A DNA stretch of 64,000 nucleotides from Nitzschia sp. pyKryTriq1 (taxonomy: Eukaryota; Bacillariophyta; Bacillariophyceae; Bacillariales; Bacillariaceae), in the NCBI GenBank assembly GCA_956465555.1, contig OY101125.1:1585009-1649008 (forward strand). Reading direction: 5' to 3'. The notes below the pieces were generated by a model, which saw nothing but the letters and a program-made list of their open reading frames with translations, was not told the origin of the DNA and searched no databases. The stretch's first letter is position 1. The number at the start of each line of letters is the position of its first letter. Below are positions 10,591-21,502 of this stretch, one piece after another. Made by a program: the position numbers and the translations under genes.

Positions 10591-13500
10591 ATGGGAAAGA
10601 AGGAAGCTGAAAAAACGCCCGAGGTGGTACGTGAAGTGCCACCATGGCATTGCATGTCCAAGGAGGAGGTCTGCAAGGAAATGGGCCTCAGGGATGACAT
10701 TCGACGCACAGGACTGACCACCGCCGAGGCCGCAGCGCGCCTGGAGAAGTACGGCGAGAACAAGATGACCGAGGCCGAGAAAGAGACTCTTCTGCAGAAG
10801 ATCTGGAAACAAATCAACAACGTGCTTGTCGGCATTCTCGTCTTTGTGGCCATCATCTCGGCCATCTCTGCCATCGCCGGGATTGGAAATCCAGTGCAGA
10901 ACTGGATTCAGGTTGGAATTATCGCTGCTGTCATCATGTAAGTACAAGTGTGGAAATTTTGACACAATCACAGGTGAATTGGTATTTGGTACGATCGGCT
11001 CTCGCTCATCTCACGCTCTGAACCCCTCGATCCGCTTCATTTCGCCTTCAGCATCAACACCGCCATCGGAATCATCCAGGAGGGATCCGCCGAAGAGGCC
11101 GCGGCCGCCTTGAAGGCCATGCTTTCCCCCGATGCCGTCGTCGTGCGCAACGGTGAAGAGACCAAGGTGCCTGCCGGCCTTGTGGTGCCCGGAGACGTTG
11201 TCATTCTGTCCCTGGGAGACCGCATTCCTGCGGATATCCGCATGTTCGAGGTCAACAACATGGCATCGGCCGAAGCGGCCTTGACTGGAGAGTCGGTCCC
11301 CATTGAAAAGACCACGGCCGCCATTGTGCCCAAGGACGGACTCAACCCCAAGCAAGTCCCGCTTGGAGACCGTCACAACATGTGCTTCTCTGCTACCTTG
11401 ATCGCTCAGGGATCCGGAGCCGGTGTGGTCATTGCCACGGGAGACTACACGGAAATTGGTACCATCAACAAGCTCGTCAGTCAGGTGGAAAAGAAAAAGA
11501 CGGCTGTCTTGGAACAGATTGATATCGTCTCGACTTACATTGCCATCTTTGTTGGTACTGTCGCCATTTTCACTTTCTGTTACGGCTTTTTGACCACCGA
11601 CGAGGAATGGCTCGTAGCCCTCAACACTGCTCTGGTATGCGCCGTCGCCATGATCCCCGAGGGATTGGAGGCTATCGTTACCGTCTGCTATGCCTGGGCT
11701 GTCTCAAAAATGGCTGCAGAAAATGCCATCGTCCGTGCCCTCCCTGCCGTCGAAACCTTGGGATCCGTCACCACCATCTGCTCCGACAAGACTGGTACTT
11801 TGACCACCAATGTCATGTCCTGTGTGGCCTTTGTTACCTCCAACGCGCACTACAAGAACAATCCTCATGCCAGCGAGCGCAATTCGAGCAACTTTATCCG
11901 TGAGGATGAATACTTGGCCGAACGTGCCGACCACCTGAAATTGATCAAGGCCCGCGATATCATCAAGAAGGGACCAGGTGCCTCTCGTCACTCTCGCCAC
12001 AAGAAGAAGAAGTCCCCCAACGACTTCCAATACACCATGAATGACGAAGAAGTTGACAAGGTCGCCGGAGAAGAAAAGACCGATGATGCCCCCGCCCCGG
12101 TATCTGGTGTCAAGATTTACTACCACGACGCCCTTCCTGTTCGTCAAGGTGCTTCCCCCGAGATGTCCTACTTCCGCCAAGCCCTTGCCACTGGTGTTTT
12201 GTGCTCCAAGTGTACTCTTGGAAAGAACGGAACCCGTGAAGGCGAGATTGGTAACCCAACTGAACTTTCCATTCTTCGTGCTGCTTATTGGACTGGTGTC
12301 GACGTCAACGCCATGAAGACATCCTCGCCCATCATTGCCGAGGTCCCCTTTTCCTCAGAGTACAAGTTCATGGCTACTGTTCACGCATCCAACCCTGAAA
12401 ATGATGGCCCCGGTATGGAAAACAAGCTTATCATCCACGTCAAGGGAGCCCCCGACCGTATGGTCGCCCTCTGCAACAAGCAAGCAAAGGCTGGTTTGCT
12501 CAACGAAACTGAACCCATCGACAAGGAATACTGGCTCGAAACGATTGCTGTCCTCTCTTCGCACGGTCTCCGTGTCTTGGCTCTTTTGCGAGGAACTCTC
12601 GACAAGGGAGCCGTCACCGAAGGAGAGAACCTCAAGCCCGACTTTATCCGTGACAAAGAACCCTGGCTAACTTTGGTCGGCCTATGTGCCATCATGGACC
12701 CTCCTCGCCCCGAATGTATTGATGCTATTGAAGAAGCCCATTCCGCTGGTGTCCGTATTGCAATGATTACTGGAGACCACAGGGACACTGCCCTCGCTAT
12801 CGGAGCCGATCTCGGACTTGTAGACGCCAAGCACGCGCATGCCATCACTGGTCCCGAACTGGATGCGATGAGCGACGACGAAATGAAGGCTGCCGTCATG
12901 AAGTACAACGTCTTCGCTCGTGCCTCCCCGAGAATAAGATTCGCATTGTCAAGGCTCTACAAGCTCAAGGCGAAGTTTGCTCGATGACTGGAGATGGTGT
13001 CAACGACGCTCCCGCCCTCAAGGCCGCCGATATGGGTGTCGCCATGGGTAAGGAAGGAACTGATGTCGCCCGTGAAGCCGCCGAGATGATTCTCGCCGAC
13101 GATAACTTTGCTACCATCATTGTGGCCGTTCGAGAAGGACGTGTGGTCTGGGATAACCTCCGCAAGGTCCTCATGATCAACACCCCTATCAACAACGCCC
13201 AAGGTCTTTCCGTCCTCTTTGGTCTTGTCTGCGGTCTTCAAGACAATGCCCTCACTGGTATCCAAGTCTTGTACTGTAACTTGATCTGCGCTGTCACTCT
13301 TGGATTCGTCGCTGCCGTCGAGCCTGCCGAAGATGGTATCATGGACGTTCCTCCTCGCCGTGTTGGAAAACGTCTGATTGGTCGATACCTTTTTTTGCGA
13401 ATCTTCATTGGTACTGCCGTCATGGTTGCTACCACTGTTGGTTCCATCTTCTGGTGCCAGGAAGTGTTCAAGAACGAAGGCCGCGAATACGACGACTACC

Positions 13501-13927
13501 TTCCTTTGATGCGCTCGCAAGCCTCCAACACTTTGACCTTTGGAGCTTGCTTCATCACCATGTCCGCTCGTTTCTCCTACAACTCGGCGCTCCACCCCCG
13601 TATTTTCCGAGGAAACAAGTACGCGTGGTACTCGGTCGCTATCACCGGTGTTCTGCAATGTTTCATCACGTACGTTCCGGGTGTGAACAATGTTGTCTTT
13701 GAAATGGGTCCCATGGAAGGCTTCCAGTGGGGTATTGTTGCCTTGTTTGGCATGATTGTCTTTCTCACCATGGAAGCCGAGAAGGCCGTTCGTCGTACCC
13801 TCAAGCTTATGGGCAGCGACACGGACGATAAAGAATACGGATTTCTGGATACTCCTCCACAAAGACCAGTGACTTGGCATTGCCCAAGGGTGCGTCCCAT
13901 CTCAAGCTCACCGAACTCAAGCAGTAA
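10591..13927 (+). CDS. P-type II cation-transporting ATPase, two single-base frame breaks
   Basis: Exon 1 is 10591-10937 and exon 2 starts at 11052 (donor gtaagt, acceptor ttcag). The protein of about 1,070 residues has the full P2 layout: N-terminal cation-ATPase domain, TM1-2, the actuator TGES loop, a PEGL motif in TM4, the phosphorylation site [10 protein letters not shown] (Asp near residue 360), the ATP-binding domain, the [12 protein letters not shown] hinge and the C-terminal TM5-10. It uses ATP to move Na+, K+ or Ca2+ across a membrane. The TM6 region ([22 protein letters not shown]) resembles bacterial P2 ATPases more than animal Na+/K+ pumps, so the ion is uncertain. The frame breaks near 12927-12930 (CCCC run) and again near 13860-13863 (AAA run). 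Each time one missing base restores the conserved protein, which ends LKLTELKQ with TAA at 13925. Assembly errors are the simplest reading. Confidence 0.85.
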
Positions 13928-14917
13928 GTCTCAGACCTGGCTGCTCGATTATTTGATTGGAAAGCTTTACATGTATCAAGAATGAATGGTCCGTTATCGT
14001 TATCATTATCATTCTACAGTATAGTGTGTGATTGATCTATAAGGAAACAAAACGTAAATCGATCCTTGCCTCTATCTGTATGTACTTCGTAAAAGTGGAG
14101 TAGTAACGCTAGCATACACCGCGCGGTACCGGTACTGGTACCGGTACGTAACGGTACGGTAGGGGCGTCCAGGGGCTAGTTACTGGGGCGTCGTCTCCCA
14201 CACCGGTATATCGGACGACGACGGACAGTACTAAGACTGTCTGTACCGGTATGTACCTTTGGCTAGGCTCTCTCTACTACCGGTACCAGCTCTATTACTA
14301 CTCTAGTAGAGAGTAGACTCTACTAGTACATCGAGAGATTAGATGCAGCACCAACCAACAGAATTCCACGCACGGACGGTGGCCGGTGCTGCAGCTGACG
14401 AGTATCATTGGATTATGCTGATGTGGTGCAGAAGAGCTGGTGCTAGTACTAGTAGCAGTACGTGTACTACCTGTACTTCTTGTCTTACTGCTACTACTAC
14501 TACTACTTCTACAACTACAGATTGCCACCCCCGGCGGGGGCAACAAGAAACAGCAACAGCACAAGTAGTACTACTAGTACAGTAGTACTACTAGACGACT
14601 TCTAGTAGAGCCCTTCGCCGGAGGGACGAGGAGGGAGGAGGCTGGTGCTGGCGGATCAACCAACAAAGCGACGATAATAGACGAATTGGTACTACTAGTA
14701 GAGTGGTGTGAGTAGTAGTCGTCGTCGTAGTCGTAGTCGGGTTGAGGCAATGGCTTCTTCCTCGTACATTAGTAGTACTTGTTGTTGTATCTCTCTTTCT
14801 AGTGTTGTTGTTGTTGTTGTTGTTGTTGCTCCTAGTAGTATAGTAGTAGATAACTTACCGCCGGTAGTCGTACTACTCTTTGTTTGCATATATTTGATTA
14901 TTTGTTTTATTTACTAT
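13928..14917. other. Intergenic region between convergent genes
   Basis: Between the ends of the ATPase and YjbQ genes. It has four TACCGGTA palindromes (14127, 14139, 14244, 14278), many CTA/TAG runs and a GTT repeat near 14800-14828. Short ORFs are repeat translations. Confidence 0.5.
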
Positions 14918-15877
14918 TTACTTGTAGCCCATGAATTGAATTCCGACGGTTCGATCATTTCGTGGTCCATCCAAATCGACCAACAATATACTTTGCCACT
15001 TTCCAATGACCATTTTTCCATTGACGACTGGAATACTTTCCGAACTTCCCAAGAGCATGCTCAATAAATGGGAATGCGCATTGATGGGTTCTTGATCTCT
15101 CCACTGTTGCAGAATTTCGGGATTATCAATATCCCATCCATTCTCCCGACATCGTTGCGCTTCTTCTTCTCCGTCGGGACGTTGATCAATATCATTATGA
15201 AAATATCGACGTCCACCAGGTACCGCCGCTGCCGCCGCTGCCGTGTTTGCTGCTGCTGATGCTGATGCTGCTTCACTTCGTTCATCCGGAGGGGCCAAAT
15301 CTTGAAGAAAAAACTGTTTCATATCTTGAACGAGCCGTTGTTCTCGTTCATTAATCGTAATGGCTGTGGTCGTATGACGAGAAATTACCGTGACAGTCCC
15401 CTGTTGCATACCACTGCTCTGTAATAATTCCATAATGGTGCCCGTCAAGTCTTGGACAATCACGTCTTGTCGTGGAACAACGACGACGACGGCTTGTTGT
15501 TGTCCTTGCCCGCCAGCTTGAGCAGACGTCGTCGTCGTCGTCGTTGTCGTCGGAATGATGGTCACTTGATGATATTCACAAATGGGAGCACCCAACACAA
15601 ACGACTGCTGCTGTTGTGCTGATGAATATGGGGATGATGATGATGATGAGGATGTTGCATGAATGTTCGTGAAGACAAGTCGCGAACACTGCGTCTGTTT
15701 TTGCTGCTGTGCTGGAGAAAACGACTCGGCCGAGGAAGTGATGGATGAAAGGATGAGGCCTACTCCGGCGAGTACCAGGTAAAAAGGAGATTTAGCTGGT
15801 GGACATTGTCGTTGTCCTCGTTGTCGTTGTCCTCGTTGTCGTTGTCCTCGTTGTCGTTGTCGTCGATCATGCCCCAT
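14918..15877 (-). CDS. YjbQ/UPF0047 family protein with N-terminal targeting extension
   Basis: The start is the ATG at 15877, as the codon at 15889 is TTG, giving 319 residues. The C-terminal two-thirds matches the UPF0047/YjbQ fold: SRHTTTAITINE, FHNDIDQRPDGEEEAQRC, INAHSHLLSMLLGSSESIPV, a GKWQSILLVDLDGPR block and a final VGIQFMGYK. Bacterial members have been linked to thiamine-phosphate synthase side activity; the cellular role is otherwise unclear. The family core is about 140 residues, so this has extra low-complexity inserts (Ala-rich after PPDERSEAAS). The N-terminus carries an RGQRQRG repeat, then a hydrophobic segment ending near AESFSPAQ. That arrangement resembles a diatom bipartite plastid presequence (Phe after a signal peptide), but the basic repeat ahead of it is unusual. 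Family assignment is strong, plastid targeting is a guess. Confidence 0.85.
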   Translation of the reverse strand: MGHDRRQRQRGQRQRGQRQRGQRQCPPAKSPFYLVLAGVGLILSSITSSAESFSPAQQQKQTQCSRLVFTNIHATSSSSSSSPYSSAQQQQSFVLGAPICEYHQVTIIPTTTTTTTTSAQAGGQGQQQAVVVVVPRQDVIVQDLTGTIMELLQSSGMQQGTVTVISRHTTTAITINEREQRLVQDMKQFFLQDLAPPDERSEAASASAAANTAAAAAAVPGGRRYFHNDIDQRPDGEEEAQRCRENGWDIDNPEILQQWRDQEPINAHSHLLSMLLGSSESIPVVNGKMVIGKWQSILLVDLDGPRNDRTVGIQFMGYK

Positions 15878-16936
15878 GGCTAATATCAATAATTCTACAA
15901 GTAGTGGTACCAGGTACCGGTATGTAGGAACAACAGAAAGAATACGAATAGGTTGCGGTGTTGTTGTTGTGTAAATGATATAGGTAGTCGAGTAGAGTAG
16001 AAGGAGTGTAAGTGATGGTACATTAGTTGGTCGCCACCGCCCATACTACCGGTATGCATAATGTTGTGGAAAATCTTCGTCTTTCGACGACCGACGACTG
16101 ATGCTGTTTTGATTTTTGATTTTGACATTACGTACACGTACGTCATCGACGGTACACGTACCGGTACGTCACGTGTTCGACCTCTCCCGCCGCACGTATC
16201 GCGCTTTTTTGGGTCCGTCTGACCGTCTCCACGTTCAAGAGCTAAGCTCTACTCTCTACAAATGCTCTCTACTCTCTATTACTAGTAGCTCTACTCTAGT
16301 AGTAGCTAGTAGAGAGTAGTACGACTACTACTACCGGAGTAGCTTCTCGAATAGAGTAAAAGAGTCTTCGTTTGTTTGTTAGTTAGAATAGTCTAGAGTA
16401 GTAGCGCGAGGGCGAAGAACTTTTGGGAAAATCATCATCATGATGAAGTCCTCATCATCAATCAATCTTCTTTTGCGAACCCCGACCGCCGCAGGAGAAA
16501 ACAAACGAGAACGCCCACAGCTTCCACTGAAATGACATATGCCCGAGGCATATGTGGATACCTTTCGGGCTTATTAATATTTATATCTACTTCAAGAACG
16601 GGATTGGATGTTGTGGTGATGATGATGCCGCCGGATACTACACTATACTACGAAGTACGTAAGAGTGGTATTAGACCCACTCCCGCCTTTCGTTTCGTTG
16701 TATGATTTATGTTTGGCATCTACTAATAGCTCTTCGTCTTCAGCTCTGTTAGTTGTTGACACAACAACACCAAGTCCGCAATCGGATCGATTGCATAAAT
16801 AATCAACAACAACAACACAAACATTATTCGGTACATCTCTATATCGATCGATCGATCGTTCGTTCGTTCGTCGAGTAGAATCGAATCGAATCGAATCGAG
16901 TCGTCAAACAACAACCACAGCAGCAACAACAACAAC
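15878..16936. other. Divergent intergenic region
   Basis: Between outward-facing genes. It contains TACCGGTA palindromes (15915, 16047, 16159), a hairpin with a perfect 9-bp stem and 3-base loop at 16535-16555, CTA/TAG runs (16240-16330), and a TCGA/TCGT repeat plus a CAA-rich leader before the next start. Confidence 0.5.
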
Positions 16937-18358
16937 ATGCATCAGGCGGCCAAGTCACTCTCTCCGAATTTCTCGACGATTTTGGCTTCGTTTGGAAATG
17001 GCCACCCCGACAAAGAACAACAAGAAGAAAAGAAAGGAATAAAGAAGAAAGTATGTGCTGCGGGCAGTAGTGCCCGCTCTGTTCATATCTCACCACCAAA
17101 GTCAGCAGGGAAGAACGGTAGTAGTACGAGAAGTCCAGCCACCATCACCAGCAAGGACTCGAAGCAGAATAAGATTAACAACAAGGAATCAACACCATCA
17201 CCACCACCATCATCACCATCATCGCAGAGCATCAAGAACAAGAAGTTTGGTGGTATGTTCGTACTACCTGTAATGCCGCCAAACCTTTCCCCGTTGACCA
17301 ACAAAACCAACAAGAGGAGGAAAGATGTTCCACCAACAAGAACAAGCTTTTGGCCTTTGGCGCCGATCGATACCAAACAAGAGCAACATTTCAGAATGAT
17401 ACTACTACGACGAAAGAGTCGTCCTCCTATCGATCATCATGATTTTGCTGATGGGGTACTATTACTAGGACAACAACAGCACCACCATCACCAGCTCATG
17501 GTACTCATCCAGAGGAAGAATTCGGATGAAGTGGTCGCTGTTGTCGAGCGGTTGAGGGAAACTGCTGCTGCTACTGCTGCTACTGCTACTGCTGATGGTG
17601 GGAGTGGTGGCAAAAACAAGGTAGTGTCGTCTCTAGATCATTTCAATATTTGGGGAGACGCCGAACGAACCATTTTGATTGGTACTGTCCAGGAGATGGA
17701 AAGTCCAAACAACGATTCCACCGTTCCTGTCGCATTGCGATACACTCGACAGTACCGCATGTACAGTACCAAACCAATGTATCTAGGTCAAGCGAGAACC
17801 CGACACCGTCATACGAGTGGTGTTGTTGTTGCTGCTGGCGATGATCATCATCATCATGAACAGCATCCTCATCCTCATCCAGAGGACCGACACAGCAGCA
17901 CCAGCAGCAGCAACAAAAAATTCGATATCCTTTATCATTGTGCCGACATTACATCAAAGCCATCCGGCTTGTTGGGACGTCAACAAACCCATCATATGAA
18001 ATTTCACTTGTCAGAACCAAAACGCTGGGCGAACTATTACTACTCGACGACGACAACAGCAGCAATGAACAAGAGTGCAGCTGGTGGTGCTGCTGCTGGT
18101 GCTGGTGCTGGACGAACAACAACAACAACTACTACAACAAGCGGCAGCATGACCACAGCCGTAAAGTGTGAAAATAAGTTGTGCGCACAGGTGACAACGT
18201 TTGTTGCGTCACCAGATAAACATCAACAACAACAAGAAGAAGAAGAAGAAAAAGAGTATTGCGATATTGTGATACAACCCAAATTCGATCCCTTGGTGAT
18301 ATCGCTCTTCTTCGCAATCGCGACGGGGGATAGTTCTACTAGTAGTAGAAGCAATTAA
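16937..18358 (+). CDS. Low-complexity protein, possible tubby/LURP-one-like core
   Basis: A 473-residue single-exon ORF with a CAA-rich leader. The first 110 residues are basic and disordered (Lys, Ser, Pro, His). Between about residues 140 and 460, short ordered segments are separated by His, Ala, Thr and Gln inserts: a DEVVAVVERL helix, LDHFNIWGDAERTILIGTVQE, ALRYTRQYRMYSTKPMYLGQ, KFDILYHCADITSKPSGLLG and the C-terminal CDIVIQPKFDPLVISLFFAIA. The order of beta-like strands with a final hydrophobic helix recalls the tubby C-terminal and LURP-one (LOR) fold, which binds membranes or phospholipids. The similarity is weak and seen only by eye. The next genes on the right belong to a different family. 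Confidence 0.6.
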   Translation: MHQAAKSLSPNFSTILASFGNGHPDKEQQEEKKGIKKKVCAAGSSARSVHISPPKSAGKNGSSTRSPATITSKDSKQNKINNKESTPSPPPSSPSSQSIKNKKFGGMFVLPVMPPNLSPLTNKTNKRRKDVPPTRTSFWPLAPIDTKQEQHFRMILLRRKSRPPIDHHDFADGVLLLGQQQHHHHQLMVLIQRKNSDEVVAVVERLRETAAATAATATADGGSGGKNKVVSSLDHFNIWGDAERTILIGTVQEMESPNNDSTVPVALRYTRQYRMYSTKPMYLGQARTRHRHTSGVVVAAGDDHHHHEQHPHPHPEDRHSSTSSSNKKFDILYHCADITSKPSGLLGRQQTHHMKFHLSEPKRWANYYYSTTTTAAMNKSAAGGAAAGAGAGRTTTTTTTTSGSMTTAVKCENKLCAQVTTFVASPDKHQQQQEEEEEKEYCDIVIQPKFDPLVISLFFAIATGDSSTSSRSN

Positions 18359-18829
18359 CAAAATAGTACTCTAGTAGTAGGTTGCTACTGCACTACACGG
18401 CTACTAGTAGTAGAACAAGCAGTAGAGTGTAGCGTTTATACGATACTGTACAACGACGACAAGAAGGAGGGATTATTACTAATGTGGGGAAATGACAAGG
18501 GCCTACTTTCTTTTGGCCTTATCATTATTGTTATTATTGTTCAGGCTATTATTCATTCGAAGAAGAAATCTCCACCACCACCAACAACAAAACTACCAGT
18601 ACTCCTACTCTACGGGTAGAGAGAGAGAGAGAGAAAGTAGTAGTAGTAGAGTCGTAGCAAATACTCTACTATATAGTCGTTTTGTCGCATCAGACGACGC
18701 GTTCTTTGTCGTAGTTTACGAGTAGTACTACTATTAGTGCTGCAAGGGTGCTGGTCTTTCCATAGTACAAGAATGTTGTTGCAACTTTTTCTCGTTGTTG
18801 TTGTTGTTGTTGTTGTTCTTCGTCGTCGT
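18359..18829. other. Intergenic region between convergent genes
   Basis: CTA/TAG runs begin right after the stop codon. A GA repeat lies at 18618-18636 and a GTT repeat at 18796-18816. Nothing gene-like is seen. Confidence 0.5.
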
Positions 18830-19522
18830 CTATACTACATCATCATCATCCATGAGAAACACGCAAAATTGTTCGTCATCCGTTTCTTCCAGCAATGCGT
18901 GACGCGGACAAGTCGTCCTCGTTTTGGTACTAGTAGTAGTAGTAGAAGAAGAAGAAGGATGATAGTAGTATCGCTGCTCCATACTAGTACCTTGTTGTTC
19001 TTCGTGTTCTTCTTCTCCTTGTTCCTCCTCGATACTACTACTTCTAGGATTGGAATGACGGGTGTGGGTTATACGTTGAATGATGCTGATATCGGGGTCC
19101 TCCTCCTCGCCGCTTGCAACAGCAGCAGTCTCACTTGTCGAAGAACTCATCGAGGAGGATTGCCGACCACGTAGTTGTCGTCGTCGTTCTCGAATTCCAT
19201 TGACAATACGACAGTACATGCAGTAGTCTCGATAGTCGGCAGCAGCTTCAGCAGCCTCCCGCATGAGTTGTTCTTGTTGTCGTTGTTGCAATTCGGAAGC
19301 TGGGGGCTTCATGGTTATGGTGGAATAGTAATTGCTAGTAGTAGTACTATTAGTACGACCACCAGCAGCAATTGGAATCGATTTTGTCGCCGACACGACG
19401 GAGGAGGATCGAAGTCGTTGTCGTCGTGGCGGGTAGAAAGAATAATAGGCATCATCATCATCATCATCAGACGATGGAGACTGCTTGGTGGAAAGCTGCT
19501 GCTGCTCGTGGTGGTTCTTCAT
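18830..19522 (-). CDS. Three-motif diatom family protein, copy 1
   Basis: A 230-residue protein, the first of three clustered paralogues. Conserved parts, in order, are KSIPI near residue 46, an ASELQ segment, a helix containing ADYRDYCMYCRIVNGI near residue 95, an ISIIQRITHTRH segment near residue 148, a YYYHPS stretch, and a C-terminal CVFLMDDD. The rest is Ser, Arg, Glu and Thr low-complexity. This copy is the most divergent: it has an extra RQQEQLMREAAEAA insertion in motif 1 and two extra acidic residues at the end. It has no signal peptide and no membrane segment, so it is probably cytosolic or nuclear. Short motifs in a disordered chain suggest peptide-docking contacts, which is inference. 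No named family is known to me. Confidence 0.65.
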   Translation of the reverse strand: MKNHHEQQQLSTKQSPSSDDDDDDAYYSFYPPRRQRLRSSSVVSATKSIPIAAGGRTNSTTTSNYYSTITMKPPASELQQRQQEQLMREAAEAAADYRDYCMYCRIVNGIRERRRQLRGRQSSSMSSSTSETAAVASGEEEDPDISIIQRITHTRHSNPRSSSIEEEQGEEEHEEQQGTSMEQRYYYHPSSSSTTTTSTKTRTTCPRHALLEETDDEQFCVFLMDDDDVV

Positions 19523-21502
19523 GATATGGTCGTTCTTCTTCTGGAGTCGACGACAATAAGTGAAATTGCGTCCTGGTGACCATCAGCGACGACGACGCCG
19601 ACGACGACTCTTTTTCAGGCTAAAAGCTCAGGATATTATCATCCAATTCCGCGATATTATGATGATGAACGATGTTTTATGAGCATGCGGTAGGTTTTGG
19701 CCTTTTGAGGCTATTCGAAACCACGGCCTATCCAAGGCCGTTGTTTACGCCTCCAGTTGGTACCTTTTCTGTATCAAACGTACGGTAGAATTTTGGGGTG
19801 TTTGTACGGACATTACGCAACGCCTCAACATACGTACTCGTACAGGCGTACAGAGCAGAGACAGCAGCACGAGCATCATCAGTCTATTTTCAAAATGACG
19901 TAGTTTCAATTCGCTGCTCCAAGCGAATTGTATTTACCGGTATGCTCCATGTTCTTCCACTTCTTACTTACCGTACCACACATACTGTACTTATTGCGGC
20001 CGTTACAGTTATTTGACAACAACATAAGCAACGGACGGAGATGTCAATCCAATCGTGCATGCATGCCGGGGTGTCAGAAGGACCATGGCTCGGCCAATCA
20101 ACATGCTTGATCAGATAGAAAGAATAAGGAAACAGAGAAAGAAGAAGAACCGACCGAATTATCATCAACGACACAAGACACAACGGACAACAACGACGAA
20201 CGACAGTATTTCCCCTTTGACTTTACCTACGGTAGCTACAGTACTACTATGTATGGCTGGTCTACGACTCTTCTACTGCTACAAACTACTAGTAGTAGTA
20301 AGAGAGAGAGAGAGAGAGAGAACGAGTATGTAGCTCTCTAGCTACCGGTACTACCGGTACTAGCTATTGCGGAGCTTCGTTGGTTGTGTCGGCGTCGTCG
20401 TCGTCCTCTCCGAATCTACTAGTACTCTACTAGATACTGTACGATTTAGCAGTAGAAGGCAGGCGGGAGAGTTTGTCTTCAGCGCGGACGAGCAGGACGA
20501 CAGCTGATGACACCATCATCTGCTCTACTCTACTCTACCGTACTACTACTAGACGATCAATCGTGGGAAGTCAAGAAAATGAGGATGATGCAATTGCAGC
20601 AGCATCATGATCTAAATAAGACTATTCTCTAGTTTTTAGAGTATCGGAAAGCAAGGTCACCAAGACCCCCCGGCGGGCAACAGAATTATCATGATCGAGG
20701 ACATCATCATGATGATCGACATCATCATCATCATCAATCAATCAATAACCGAATCTTCAATCAAATCTTTGCGTACGTACGTACGTACTCCTTGCAAGGA
20801 ATCGAATCATCTCGTCATGCAGCAGCATCTACTACTACGTACTCTACTACTACTACTGCGGCTCCAACCAGCAGCTAATGTCCGGTTTGCTATCATGATA
20901 TACTACTCCTACTCCTACTCTCATAATAGACTCTTAGCTATATCGTACTCGTAGCTAGCTCTACTAGAGCTACTAGTACTAGTACTAGTATTTCTTGAGT
21001 TGAGTTGAGTCGACTCGAACCGTCCAACACAACCGATGGTGTGCTACAGTACTAGTATGCTGCTGCTGGTAGACCACTAGTAGACGTAGTAGCTAGAAGA
21101 ATAGAAGTGCAGATACTAGTAGTGTCTCTATTAGTACTAGTAGTAGCAAGAATAGTGTGTGTTGTTTTCTACCTTTTGTTTTGGTGGTTGTTGACGTCCT
21201 CGCTAAGCGAGACTCTAGCTTTCTATGGTGGTGGTGGTGGTGGTGGTGTAGCGTCATGTCTATAGTTTTGTATTGTTGTTGCAAAACAGAAATAGAGTAG
21301 TAGTAGCAGTAGTAGTAGTAGCAGCAAACAGAAAAATGGGCATATGATGTTGCTGTGTCCATCATCATCGTCGTGTTGTTCTGTCTGGTGGTGTTGGTGT
21401 TGGTAGCATCAGTCGATGATGGTCAGGATCGTTCTTGTTCCAGAGGGAGAAAGCGTGTAGTACTTCATGATCGAACATTCATTCATTCATTCCTTCGTTC
21501 GT
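19523..21502. other. Intergenic region, 2 kb
   Basis: Promoter side of copy 1 and terminator side of copy 2. It holds TACCGGTA palindromes near 19935 and two at 20343-20357, a GTAC repeat (20772-20788), GA repeats (20300-20322), ATC/GATG and TGG repeats, and a 91-codon minus ORF at 21093-21368 made of repeat translations. No convincing gene. Confidence 0.5.

Noticed and set aside
16535-16555. Perfect 9-bp hairpin with 3-base loop
   Set aside because: Too short alone to name a terminator or a regulatory RNA in a eukaryote, and no T-run or gene end adjoins it.
21093-21368. 91-codon minus ORF rich in Tyr, His and Leu
   Set aside because: It translates GTA, TGG and GTT repeats and has no conserved content.
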